Origin: an uncultured Alphaproteobacteria bacterium
GTDB lineage: Bacteria; Pseudomonadota; Alphaproteobacteria; HIMB59
NCBI GenBank assembly: GCA_902574995.1
Contig: CACGPP010000002.1
Span: 1-64,000 of the forward strand
Length of the DNA stretch: 64,000 nt
Reading direction: 5' to 3'
The notes under the pieces are model-generated. The model was not told the origin of the DNA, made no database searches, and worked only from the letters and a program-made list of their open reading frames with translations. Positions 1-8,208 of this stretch are shown here, in pieces. The position numbers and the translations under genes are program-made. Numbering within the stretch: the first letter of the stretch is position 1; every line of letters starts with the position of its first letter.

Positions 1-7
1 ATAATTT

Positions 8-1402
8 TCACTTTGGACTGTAGCCACCATGAGAAGAAAGTCTTGGTCTTATTTTGGATAGAATAACTCTACTAGTATTGTGGTCACCAATAAAACATTC
101 GCCTGAGTCTAGTAATCTAATCATATCTCTAAAATCTGAAATTTCAGTGCCACCTATTTTTAAATTTTGTATGATTTTGGTGGGAGTTCTTCCCATTGCA
201 GCCTCCACGTCACTTTGGAAAGTTAAACGATGGTTAATTGTAAAATCAACTTGGCTTAAAATTTTATCGTCAACAGCAGAGGGTTGTTGAGTGGCCAACA
301 CCAATGATAATCCAGCATCTCTACCTCTTTTTACATATTCAACTAAAGCAGATCTAGCAGGTGAATAACTGTCCTTAGGCGCCACAACATGAGCTTCATC
401 GATAACTAGCCATACTTTAGAGGGCAGATTGCCCAAGTCTTCTTCTCTTTCAAAGAAAGTATTAACTTTTTTCTTTCTATGATACTCACCCATAATACTA
501 AATAGCTGCCTTGAGATAATGCTTGTGATTAAAGATTTGTCTTCATTACGGAGATCCCTCAACATGAAAACATTGCAGTGACCCTCTATTAAGATATCTC
601 TAATATTCAATCCGTCATTTGAAAACAAATTAGATCTTCGGTAATCATCTAATTTGTAAAGTAATGCATTTCTTGATTGTTCAGCGACATGTTCCCAATT
701 TTCAGGATCTTCAATATATCCAACCATTTGCTCAATAGAGAATTCGCTCTCTGCAAAATGTTCGAGTGTTCTACCTATTATGTGTCCTTGAGGACTATAG
801 ACCTCTTGGCCTAAAAGTCCGCACCACTCTTCATGTGTAATTTGACTAGCCTTAATGGTGAATTCAATTTCATCACCTGTAATACTCTCTGTTCCTTTAG
901 GTATAAAAATTGAGCAATTTTCTATACTTGAAGGTTCCATTCCCCAAGATTTGAGGTCATTTATTTGATCTAAATTTTCGGGGATATTTTTATTTGGTTT
1001 ATACTTAAGGGTCCAAAATTGACTTTGGGTATCAATCAAAATAGATGTAATAGGAGTGACTGAATTTTTTACATTTGAGTCATTGGATAATTCAGAAAGC
1101 CCCTCTAATATGACCCCCAAATCAAAACTTTTGCCACTTCCTCTTGTTCCAGTAATATATGCTACATGTGGAAACGATACGTCCATCCATAGGTTATTAG
1201 CAAAATAACTTTTACCTTGAGCTTGTTCTATTACTTTTCCCAAATAAATTAAGTTTGAATAGTCATCATTCTTAATTGATCTTCCGAGAATGATGTGTTG
1301 TCCGGCTTGGACATTTTGGATACTGACTATTTGATCTTTAGTTAAAAATTTTGCTTTATCTAAAACTGCTGGAAACCTTTTGGCTAATTTGACACTACTC
1401 AT
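8..1402 (-). CDS. HerA-like DUF87-type hexameric ATPase
   Basis: A 464-residue P-loop ATPase of the HerA/FtsK type. A Walker A motif GTRGSGKS is at residues 85-92, and a Walker B motif VWLVIDEAHVVAP begins at 330, followed by KRGRDAGLSLVLATQQPSAVD, the sensor-like stretch typical of HerA/VirB4-like ATPases. Family members are DNA-translocating motors; archaeal HerA works with the nuclease NurA in end resection, and bacterial HerA-like proteins also occur in defence systems. The gene lies downstream of, and overlaps by 8 bases, the GNAT-ABC fusion gene, so the two are probably translated from one transcript. No NurA-like gene is visible, but a Cas4-like nuclease gene lies just beyond. The family call is firm; the partner and the biological role are inference. 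Confidence 0.85.
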   Translation of the reverse strand: MSSVKLAKRFPAVLDKAKFLTKDQIVSIQNVQAGQHIILGRSIKNDDYSNLIYLGKVIEQAQGKSYFANNLWMDVSFPHVAYITGTRGSGKSFDLGVILEGLSELSNDSNVKNSVTPITSILIDTQSQFWTLKYKPNKNIPENLDQINDLKSWGMEPSSIENCSIFIPKGTESITGDEIEFTIKASQITHEEWCGLLGQEVYSPQGHIIGRTLEHFAESEFSIEQMVGYIEDPENWEHVAEQSRNALLYKLDDYRRSNLFSNDGLNIRDILIEGHCNVFMLRDLRNEDKSLITSIISRQLFSIMGEYHRKKKVNTFFEREEDLGNLPSKVWLVIDEAHVVAPKDSYSPARSALVEYVKRGRDAGLSLVLATQQPSAVDDKILSQVDFTINHRLTFQSDVEAAMGRTPTKIIQNLKIGGTEISDFRDMIRLLDSGECFIGDHNTSRVILSKIRPRLSSHGGYSPK

Positions 1403-3245
1403 AATCTCGCATGAATTCCTTCATTGTTAAAATAACAGAAGAACCTCCATGACGTAACAAAATTATTTTATGAGGATTAAGACTATGAACGAAGTGCTCG
1501 TAATTTGCAGCTGCTATAAAACAAATTTTCCCAGTTTTAATAATTAATTTTCTTAAATTATGAGAAATAACTTTTGCGGTAATAGGGTCTAAATCAGAAC
1601 AAAATTCGTCTAGAAGCCAAACTTGCTCATCTCTTAACAATAATTCAGCTAGTTTAGCCCTGTAAAGCTGACCTTGACTTAAAATCTTATAATTTTTTAG
1701 ATAAATAAATGCCTCAGATAGGCCCACTGATGAAAGGGTTTTGATTGATTTTTCCATTCCATACTTTTTTGCAAAATAATCAATTAAAGAGCCTTGGAAT
1801 TTAAATATCGGTAATCTTGCTACTTCAAAATCTTTTCCTCTTTCGTCTCTAATAATTTCTAATGTTTCTGACTTAAAGGTTTTATCAATTGTCTCAAGTA
1901 AAAGTGACTTACCTGTTCCTGAAGGGCCAAGTATCAGTGTTATGTTACCTGGTGAAGCACTTACTTGAATTTTCTCTAGTATTTCAGACTTAATTGTTCC
2001 AAACTTTAAACCGAAAGACTCAAGAATAATTCTATTATATTTCGTATCTTGGATGTCTATGTTATTGGATATTTCAGTATAAAAATTTATTTCTTTAGTA
2101 GTTTCAGTGTTCTTCTTTTTTACCTTTAATGAGGTTGATTTAGGAATATTTTCTTTATTATACTCCTCTAAAAAATTTTGTGAATATTCATCAAGACCCA
2201 TGAGATAATATGGTTTTTTTGATCGTAAAATACTTTTAATAAATAACCATTGTTCATTATCTAAATCCTCCATAGAAATCTTTTCATCAATGACATTTTG
2301 AATAAATTTGCTAACTTCAGGCCAAGTTGTTTTCTTTTTTTGTATAAACCTATTAATAATTTCACGGTATTTAGCTTGAAGAGACATAATTCCAAAATCC
2401 ACTTTTTGTCCACGAAACATGGAGTCCATATCACTAATAAACCTCTCAGAGTTACCCTTAGTATCTCCTAAATAAACAAAATCTGTTTTTTCAACAAAGT
2501 TAATATATTTTAACATCTCTGCTGTGATTTCTAGAAATAACGGCCTCACACCATTAGAATGCCATTTATCCTTAATGAAATTTTTGGTTTCTTGGATCAA
2601 AAGCCTTGCTAAACCTATCCCTCTATATTCTGGAGAAACAACAATTCTACCAATTCTAACAAATAAGTTGATATGACTTCTCATTTCGTCAATTGACCAT
2701 TTATTCCAAGAAATATTATATTCTTGATTATGAAATTTTTGATTCAGTGCTTTATGACGAGGTTCGCACATTTGTAAAGGTTGTTGAATATTAACATAGC
2801 CGACCGCTACCCAATTTTTTTTCAATTTAATATAAATTAAAAGTATTAATGATTTTCCTCCTTTGCCAGCCTCATTAGTATAACCATCTTCATTTGACTC
2901 AATGACATCATTAGATCTATAATGAAAACTCTCCAGAAAATGATAATTTTCAAAATCCTCTCGAGAAGATAATTCAACAATTTTATAGTCATAGGGTATG
3001 CTGCCAAATTTAGAGGAGTTTTCTTTTTTCCAAATTGGTAGTATTTGAATTTTTTCATTATTTTTAGGATTAATTACATAAACTTTTCCATTAAGATTGT
3101 TAGGAACTTCAACTAAATTATTTGGACTAAATAAAGCAAATTTAGGAACTTCTAATCTTGCCTCTCTCTTAGTTTCTTTATCAATTAAGTTCAATTTTTT
3201 AGTCCTAAAAGAAGAATTAACAGATTTAATTTTATAAACGGGCAT
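1395..3245 (-). CDS. GNAT acetyltransferase / ABC ATPase fusion (COG2401-like)
   Basis: A 616-residue two-domain protein. Residues about 85-290 carry a GNAT fold, with the acyl-CoA binding loop YRGIGLA at 207-213 inside the strand-loop RIVVSPEYRGIGLARLL. After a charged linker, residues about 405-616 form a soluble ABC ATPase with Walker A GPSGTGKS at 440-447, signature LSQGQ at 522-526 (not the usual LSGGQ) and Walker B VWLLDE at 542-547. No membrane segments are present, so this is not a transporter. The architecture matches the COG2401 type, an ABC ATPase fused to a predicted acetyltransferase, whose substrate is poorly known. It starts the operon with the HerA-like gene and is divergent from a nuclease gene 55 bases away. 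A role in nucleic-acid modification or repair is inferred only from its neighbours. Confidence 0.8.
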   Translation of the reverse strand: MPVYKIKSVNSSFRTKKLNLIDKETKREARLEVPKFALFSPNNLVEVPNNLNGKVYVINPKNNEKIQILPIWKKENSSKFGSIPYDYKIVELSSREDFENYHFLESFHYRSNDVIESNEDGYTNEAGKGGKSLILLIYIKLKKNWVAVGYVNIQQPLQMCEPRHKALNQKFHNQEYNISWNKWSIDEMRSHINLFVRIGRIVVSPEYRGIGLARLLIQETKNFIKDKWHSNGVRPLFLEITAEMLKYINFVEKTDFVYLGDTKGNSERFISDMDSMFRGQKVDFGIMSLQAKYREIINRFIQKKKTTWPEVSKFIQNVIDEKISMEDLDNEQWLFIKSILRSKKPYYLMGLDEYSQNFLEEYNKENIPKSTSLKVKKKNTETTKEINFYTEISNNIDIQDTKYNRIILESFGLKFGTIKSEILEKIQVSASPGNITLILGPSGTGKSLLLETIDKTFKSETLEIIRDERGKDFEVARLPIFKFQGSLIDYFAKKYGMEKSIKTLSSVGLSEAFIYLKNYKILSQGQLYRAKLAELLLRDEQVWLLDEFCSDLDPITAKVISHNLRKLIIKTGKICFIAAANYEHFVHSLNPHKIILLRHGGSSVILTMKEFMRDYE

Positions 3246-3300
3246 GAATGTTTTATAATAAATTTTTACACATTTAGAGGAACCTAATTTAAGTAATTAA

Positions 3301-4518
3301 ATGCCAAAAAAAAAGCTTTATATTCCAAATCAAAAATCAACCTTTCAATTGAGTAGGTCTAATATCCAAAGTTATCTAGAATGTCCAAGGTGCTTTTATC
3401 TCGATACCGTCCTTTCTATTAAACGACCAAGTGGGCTTCCCCTTCCTATAAATATGGCCATTGATAGCATTCTCAAAAATGAATTTGATTATTATAGATT
3501 AAATGACACGCCACATCCAGAGGTAGAAAAATTTCTCCAATCTCCGATCAAGCCCTACAATGGGGAGGAATTTGTGGAATGGCGCAAAGGAGCTAAAATC
3601 TTACACAATTCAACAAATTTTGAAATTTTAGGTAAGTTTGATGACGTTTGGACCAATGAAAATTCCTCAGAGCTTTATTTGTCCGATTATAAGGGTGGTG
3701 CTGTAAGTGCCACGGGAACTAGTACTCTTCATCAAAGTTTTCGTAATCAAATGGATATATACCTATGGATAGCTAAACAGCTAGATAGTCGGTTTACTAA
3801 TCGAAGTTTTTTTTATTACAAAAAATTAAAAAAAGAAAAGTTCATGGATGACTCAAAATTTATAACTGAAATAGTGGAGTATATAGCCAATGATGATTGG
3901 GTAGAAGAAGTCATAGCCAAAATTAAGGTTTGTCTAGATAGCGATACCCCACCCGACAGTCACCAAGATTGTAAACATTGTAACTATACCTCTAAGAATA
4001 ACTCTCTTATTTCAACCATTACATCTTTGCAAGTGAAAGAACCCAAATTAAGCAAACATAAAAACGAAGAACTAGAAAAACTCCTTATTGCCGAAGAAAG
4101 ACTTAATGAAGCTAAAAACTTATACACCTATCCTGAATTAAGCGGCAAAGTTTTACAAGTAGTACGAGAGCTCTCTGAGAAAAAAAAACTCAAGGGAAAA
4201 ACATTAGAACGAGGTTTCGATGCCACAGGGTTAGTAATTAAACCAAACGATGGTCAAGCTCGTGATTTAGATAAATGGTATGGGTACATAATCATTGAGT
4301 CAGATTATTTTCGAGAATTAACATGGATAATGAATATGATACTTCGTATTTTTAAAGATTATTTTATTGGAATGGAGGCAAGAGAATACCTCTTCGATCA
4401 TATCGGTATCCGAATGCAAGAGTCTTTAAAAACAAATGAGATTAATGAAGTTTTTCACGATGTTATTGATGAAGCAGAACAACTAATAAAAAAGTTAAAA
4501 GTTAATCACCTTAACTAA
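3301..4518 (+). CDS. PD-(D/E)XK nuclease, Cas4/RecB-like
   Basis: A 405-residue protein whose N-terminal half looks like a Cas4/RecB-type nuclease. SRSNIQSYLECPRCFYLD (residues 18-35) is the typical opening helix with cysteines 28 and 31. GKFDD at 111-115 and DYK at 129-131 fit the catalytic D and (D/E)xK pattern. A further CKHC pair follows the core at about residue 225, so an iron-sulfur or zinc cluster like that of Cas4 and AddB is possible. The C-terminal 170 residues are lysine- and glutamate-rich and unassigned. It is divergent from the GNAT-ABC/HerA operon, with 55 bases between the starts, and convergent with the DUF2130-like gene. No cas genes or repeats are nearby, so a CRISPR role is unlikely. 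A partnership with the HerA-like motor is plausible but inferred. Confidence 0.7.
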   Translation: MPKKKLYIPNQKSTFQLSRSNIQSYLECPRCFYLDTVLSIKRPSGLPLPINMAIDSILKNEFDYYRLNDTPHPEVEKFLQSPIKPYNGEEFVEWRKGAKILHNSTNFEILGKFDDVWTNENSSELYLSDYKGGAVSATGTSTLHQSFRNQMDIYLWIAKQLDSRFTNRSFFYYKKLKKEKFMDDSKFITEIVEYIANDDWVEEVIAKIKVCLDSDTPPDSHQDCKHCNYTSKNNSLISTITSLQVKEPKLSKHKNEELEKLLIAEERLNEAKNLYTYPELSGKVLQVVRELSEKKKLKGKTLERGFDATGLVIKPNDGQARDLDKWYGYIIIESDYFRELTWIMNMILRIFKDYFIGMEAREYLFDHIGIRMQESLKTNEINEVFHDVIDEAEQLIKKLKVNHLN

Positions 4519-4521
4519 ATT

Positions 4522-4537
4522 CTTATAACGTTATAAG
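4522..4537. repeat. 16-bp perfect palindrome between convergent genes
   Basis: CTTATAACGTTATAAG is fully self-complementary and sits in the 32-base gap between two convergent genes. It has no loop or U-tract and is therefore a poor intrinsic terminator. It may be chance in such AT-rich sequence. Confidence 0.35.
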
Positions 4538-4550
4538 GACTCAAAAAAAA

Positions 4551-5495
4551 CTAATCTAAAAAATCATCTGGCACAGAATCCAGTTCAATTGTTTTTTTCC
4601 AAAGGCTATCAAAATCCGCTTTGCGCTGATCAATTCTTTTTTTGCTATTTTTAATTATTTTATTCAAGTCCTTTTCGAGCTTATCATGTTCTAAATACTC
4701 TTGTTTGATATTGCTATCTTGGTCTTTCATGAATGTCAGAAGCTCATCAGAAATAAAACGTCTCTCTTGTTTTTCGTCATCGCTTTTGTTGTGCAACCTT
4801 TTCTCTTCATCTTGCTTTCGCTGATAACTCAAGAGTATGAAGTCTTGGAGGCGATTAATGAGACTTGTTAAGATGGCTTTATCTTTTTTTAAGCCAAAAA
4901 TAGTATTGTTTTCGTAAGTTATATAAGGATCTTCTTCTTTATGGGTAGCAGGTAAAACAGTAGAGACGATCACTCCGTAATCTGCTCCGATCGCTCGCAT
5001 ATCTGTTTTTAACTTAGAAACCCAATTGCTTTGAAAGGAGGGGTATCCATATTTGCTCTCAAAAAGAATTTTTCCAATGACCTCATCTTTATATTTGACT
5101 GACATAATACAGTCTGCTCCTTTGGCGCCTTTTTTTACCTCTTCTAATGGATAATCAGGAAATTTTTCTATTAAAAATTTTTCAAGCCAAATTTCTTGAG
5201 CCTCTCCATCAATTTCGTTGGAACCTAAATCAAATTTTTTAGACGACTTTTCTGCTTGAGCCTTAATACCAGCTATTTCTGCTTTAGTTCTTTGATCTTT
5301 GAGTTTTTGAGTTTCAATAAGGTGCTCCTTTTCGAGATCATGAGCTTTTTTCATTTTCTCAATTTCTGCTTGGGCTAATTCTTGTGCTTTTTTTTTGAGA
5401 TCATCTCCATTGATCTCAGGTACAGGAGCAATAAAATTTTGATCAGGCGTAAAAATATTTTTACACCTTGGACATTTAATTTTTACTTCAGACAT
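4551..5495 (-). CDS. DUF2130-like protein, putative nuclease
   Basis: A 314-residue cytoplasmic protein with three visible parts. An N-terminal zinc knuckle (CPRC, cysteines 8 and 11) is followed by a long charged, probably coiled-coil stretch (about 30-90). A globular core then carries GADCIMSV and ILFESKYGYPSFQSNWVSKL, with the conserved-looking D and ExK spaced as in PD-(D/E)XK folds, then GADYGVIVSTVLP. The C-terminus is again highly charged. This pattern matches the DUF2130 family, which is usually annotated only as conserved and is thought to be related to RmuC-like nucleases. It is convergent with the Cas4-like nuclease gene. The family call is good; nuclease activity is inference from the motif. 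Confidence 0.7.
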   Translation of the reverse strand: MSEVKIKCPRCKNIFTPDQNFIAPVPEINGDDLKKKAQELAQAEIEKMKKAHDLEKEHLIETQKLKDQRTKAEIAGIKAQAEKSSKKFDLGSNEIDGEAQEIWLEKFLIEKFPDYPLEEVKKGAKGADCIMSVKYKDEVIGKILFESKYGYPSFQSNWVSKLKTDMRAIGADYGVIVSTVLPATHKEEDPYITYENNTIFGLKKDKAILTSLINRLQDFILLSYQRKQDEEKRLHNKSDDEKQERRFISDELLTFMKDQDSNIKQEYLEHDKLEKDLNKIIKNSKKRIDQRKADFDSLWKKTIELDSVPDDFLD

Positions 5496-5514
5496 TTTTT
5501 CTAATTATATATTT

Positions 5515-6153
5515 TTATAATCTTTTAAAAATAATATTTATAACTCTTTTCCAAAAACTTTGATTTTCTTGAACTAAAGATAGTTCATCGGGTTTAGATA
5601 TACTTTGATGAATGGGTTTAATGAGGGATTTACTATCATAGTCATTCAAAAACGTTTCAAAAAAAGTAAATCCTTCTGGATATGCACTGTATCCACTAAT
5701 CTCTTTATGTTTTCTTTTCCCCTCAATAGTAATATCGACAATCAGCCTCCAATGTTCTCCTCCAAATATCTCTTTATTTGGTTGATAATCTAATTCTGCA
5801 CCCCAAAAGTCAAAATACTTATTATTTAAAACTGTATCGTAAAACTGGTTTTGAATATAATCCCAGTCCAATTCAAGCGAACTATAGTAATATAACTTGT
5901 CGTAGATGTTTCCATTATCGAGTTGGGGATAGGGCAAATTCATTGACAACCCCTTCGACTCGGGTTCATAAAAAGAAATCCCTTGATCTATTTTCGATTT
6001 GTACTCTTGAATGCTTTTGTATGTATGAGAAAAGTAACTATCGATACGATACATTACAGGTTTCAAATAAAAGTAATGAGACCAGATATTAGCCCCAGAT
6101 CCTCGTAAAAAGAAAAACTGGTTTAATTCTATTTCTTTTTTTTGACCACTCAC
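5515..6153 (-). CDS. hypothetical protein, 212 aa
   Basis: Not recognised. It is soluble, with no signal peptide or membrane segment, and rich in tyrosine, phenylalanine and tryptophan (for example GEHWRLIVDITIEGKRK and SYSAYPEGF-like stretches). It ends in a basic hydrophobic tail (WKRVINIIFKRL) that could form an amphipathic, membrane-touching helix. It lies 19 bases upstream of the DUF2130-like gene on the same strand and probably shares its transcript. Codon and base composition resemble the neighbours. Confidence 0.6.
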   Translation of the reverse strand: MSGQKKEIELNQFFFLRGSGANIWSHYFYLKPVMYRIDSYFSHTYKSIQEYKSKIDQGISFYEPESKGLSMNLPYPQLDNGNIYDKLYYYSSLELDWDYIQNQFYDTVLNNKYFDFWGAELDYQPNKEIFGGEHWRLIVDITIEGKRKHKEISGYSAYPEGFTFFETFLNDYDSKSLIKPIHQSISKPDELSLVQENQSFWKRVINIIFKRL

Positions 6154-6175
6154 GTTTAAATAATAACGAAATTCA

Positions 6176-6376
6176 CTATTGATCGGAACTACTTAGATAT
6201 AAGGGGATTAAGATCCAGGGCAATGCTCCCAAAATTACAGCAATTACAGCTATCCAACCCTCTAAAACAGTGTGGGCCAAAAGGGGGAGGCCCACACCCC
6301 AAGCGAGGATTAGGAGAATGATCTGGTTATCAGATAGGCTATGGAAAATATTTCTAATGAATTGTTTCATAATCAA
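6176..6376 (-). CDS. small two-helix membrane protein
   Basis: A 66-residue protein with two hydrophobic segments (about residues 18-36 and 39-60) and a short polar C-terminus, presumably in the inner membrane. Its start overlaps the end of the upstream 319-residue gene by 23 bases. The second methionine, two codons in, would give a 17-base overlap and is equally possible. The overlap suggests translational coupling. No family recognised. Confidence 0.55.
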   Translation of the reverse strand: MIMKQFIRNIFHSLSDNQIILLILAWGVGLPLLAHTVLEGWIAVIAVILGALPWILIPLYLSSSDQ

Positions 6377-7313
6377 ATCTTTTTACTTTTTTAATTAACT
6401 CAAATTGAGGCTGAAAATTATTAATTTGAATTTCATCAATTTTATCCTCTGCATTGATAGAGAAATAAATCATACTATCGGGACCCTCTTTTGAATTTAA
6501 GATGAGACATGGCAAGGGATCTATTTTACCGAAATAACCCTTTTCATAAAAACGGACTATTCCGGACATCTTTTGCCAAAATTTCATTCGCAGTATTAAA
6601 TAACGACCTACTGCTATTCTGCCCTTTATAACTTCAGCAGACGTGAATACTCGGAAATAAACGTTATCGGCTAAGTGTTTGATCAATATACTTCCATCAA
6701 ATTCTTGATTGGCTTTGATATAGAGGTCTAATAGCTCTTCATGTTTAGCTTTTTTTTTGATCAATAGTTTATTCCTTTCTATATGTCGTTCTACTAATTC
6801 TGTTTGTGTCATGGGTTTATGATTTGGGTTTTTTTTTAATCTCTCTCTTGCAAAAGGGGCAATGAGTAATTTTTCATGATCCTCTAGGAGTAACTGAAAC
6901 TTCTGTGGTTTATGACAGATAGTTTGTTTAAAAATATTAATCTCTTCATGGGTCACTAATACATTGACATCATCCAGGGCATAAACGGTAGAGGTGCTCA
7001 ACATGGATTTATGAGGTTCTATATAATCTGGGATTTGATAAGACACTAAATATTTATAGGTAATAAAAAAATCCTCTAAGACTGTAATATGGGAGAGGTA
7101 ATAATACCTTCCATCCTCGGCAATAAAAATCTCATGACCACTTTTTTGACCAACCATTTTAATCACTGGATCCTGTGTCGGTTTGAAATCATTGACATCT
7201 ACATCAAATATCTCCTTGATAACATTCAAATTAGGATGCGGATCCATTAAATGAAGTCTCTTTGTGAGATTTCCGCAAGGTGAAGTTATGTCTAATATTT
7301 GTAAATCACTCAT
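6354..7313 (-). CDS. hypothetical protein, 319 aa
   Basis: Not recognised. It is a soluble protein of mixed alpha/beta character with no signal peptide. A helical, charged middle (about 160-205, with repeated K/E and the stretch ERNKLLIKKKAKHEEL) separates an N-terminal and a C-terminal beta-rich part. It follows the 95-residue gene by 6 bases and overlaps the small membrane protein gene downstream, so the three form a probable operon. The neighbours give no functional clue. Confidence 0.6.
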   Translation of the reverse strand: MSDLQILDITSPCGNLTKRLHLMDPHPNLNVIKEIFDVDVNDFKPTQDPVIKMVGQKSGHEIFIAEDGRYYYLSHITVLEDFFITYKYLVSYQIPDYIEPHKSMLSTSTVYALDDVNVLVTHEEINIFKQTICHKPQKFQLLLEDHEKLLIAPFARERLKKNPNHKPMTQTELVERHIERNKLLIKKKAKHEELLDLYIKANQEFDGSILIKHLADNVYFRVFTSAEVIKGRIAVGRYLILRMKFWQKMSGIVRFYEKGYFGKIDPLPCLILNSKEGPDSMIYFSINAEDKIDEIQINNFQPQFELIKKVKRFDYETIH

Positions 7314-7319
7314 ATTAAG

Positions 7320-7607
7320 TTAATGAAAAGTTGGTTTAGAAAAATTTTCAATTAAAAACTCAATAAAATCAGCATCTTCCTTACAAAAATATCGATAAAA
7401 TTTATAATCTCGTATTATTAATAAAGGGCCAATAAGTCTAATCCATAGTTTTGTAAATCTATGTATTTCAAGATTTCCAGACCAATATTTATTAAACAAA
7501 GCTATCAATCTCATTTGTATATATGCATCTAATCTAGGTTGTATTTGGTTGTTGATTTGATGATCTAAAGAAATATTAAAATTTTTAATTGTTTTAAATA
7601 AATACAT
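7320..7607 (-). CDS. hypothetical protein, 95 aa
   Basis: A small basic and aromatic protein that I do not recognise. It has no membrane segment or metal-binding pattern. It is the first gene of a probable operon with the 319- and 66-residue genes, whose promoter would lie in the 165-base AT-rich gap 7608-7772. I see no convincing ribosome binding site. Confidence 0.5.
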   Translation of the reverse strand: MYLFKTIKNFNISLDHQINNQIQPRLDAYIQMRLIALFNKYWSGNLEIHRFTKLWIRLIGPLLIIRDYKFYRYFCKEDADFIEFLIENFSKPTFH

Positions 7608-7772
7608 ATAAGTCCTTCTATAAAAAATACCGACAAAACAAAAAAATGTGTCAGCTATAAACTGTTAATTGAATTAGTAATTTGATTGAAAGTTTATAAT
7701 AACATAGGTAATTTTTAAAGTCAAGATAAATATACTTTTTAACCTCATTATATTATTCAAAATATTTTTTTA

Positions 7773-8174
7773 TTGAAAAAAATTATCTATAAATATTTAA
7801 TTGATTTTGAAATGAGCAAGGCAATAGATGATATATACAGAATGTTTGACTATTTCACAGGTCGTTTTGAACCTGAAGATAGAGAGGAATATCTTGATGC
7901 GTTAAGCACTTGTTTCAATCTCCAATTACCTTGGAGAATTGATGAAGATTTTAAAAATAACAAACAACTAAACCAAGAGATACCAATGAAATTTAAGATC
8001 TGGCTCTGTGAGAAACTCATTGAAGAGGACGGAGAGGTACAAATAGGAAAAAAATTTTACGGTAATACAGAGCCATTTAAAAACCTTCCTGAAAAATATT
8101 TCTATGACGACTCAGCCTTTATGGATGCCATCAAGAGAATTGCAGAAGCCCAAGCTAGAGAAAAAGCAAACTAA
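7773..8174 (+). CDS. hypothetical protein, 133 aa
   Basis: A small acidic, mostly helical soluble protein of unknown function. The longest frame begins with TTG at 7773; an ATG at 7812 (MSKAIDD) gives a 120-residue product. Neither start has a clear Shine-Dalgarno sequence, so the start is uncertain. It stands alone, with an AT-rich gap upstream and a hairpin shared with the convergent neighbour downstream. Confidence 0.55.
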   Translation: MKKIIYKYLIDFEMSKAIDDIYRMFDYFTGRFEPEDREEYLDALSTCFNLQLPWRIDEDFKNNKQLNQEIPMKFKIWLCEKLIEEDGEVQIGKKFYGNTEPFKNLPEKYFYDDSAFMDAIKRIAEAQAREKAN

Positions 8175-8180
8175 TAAAGG

Positions 8181-8208
8181 AATAGAGCGATTTCATTTTT
8201 GCTCTATT
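8181..8208. terminator. bidirectional hairpin terminator
   Basis: AATAGAGC (8181-8188) and GCTCTATT (8201-8208) form a perfect 8-bp stem around a 12-base T-rich loop. It lies between convergent genes and overlaps the stop codon of the minus-strand gene. A T-rich tract follows on the plus-strand side, so it may serve both directions. Confidence 0.55.

Noticed and set aside
3301-4518. Cas4 of a CRISPR-Cas system
   Set aside because: No repeat-spacer array and no other cas gene is in the window; the protein is also about twice the usual Cas4 length.
4522-4537. 16-bp palindrome as a phage attachment site
   Set aside because: No second copy, integrase or tRNA is adjacent; short AT-rich palindromes are expected by chance.
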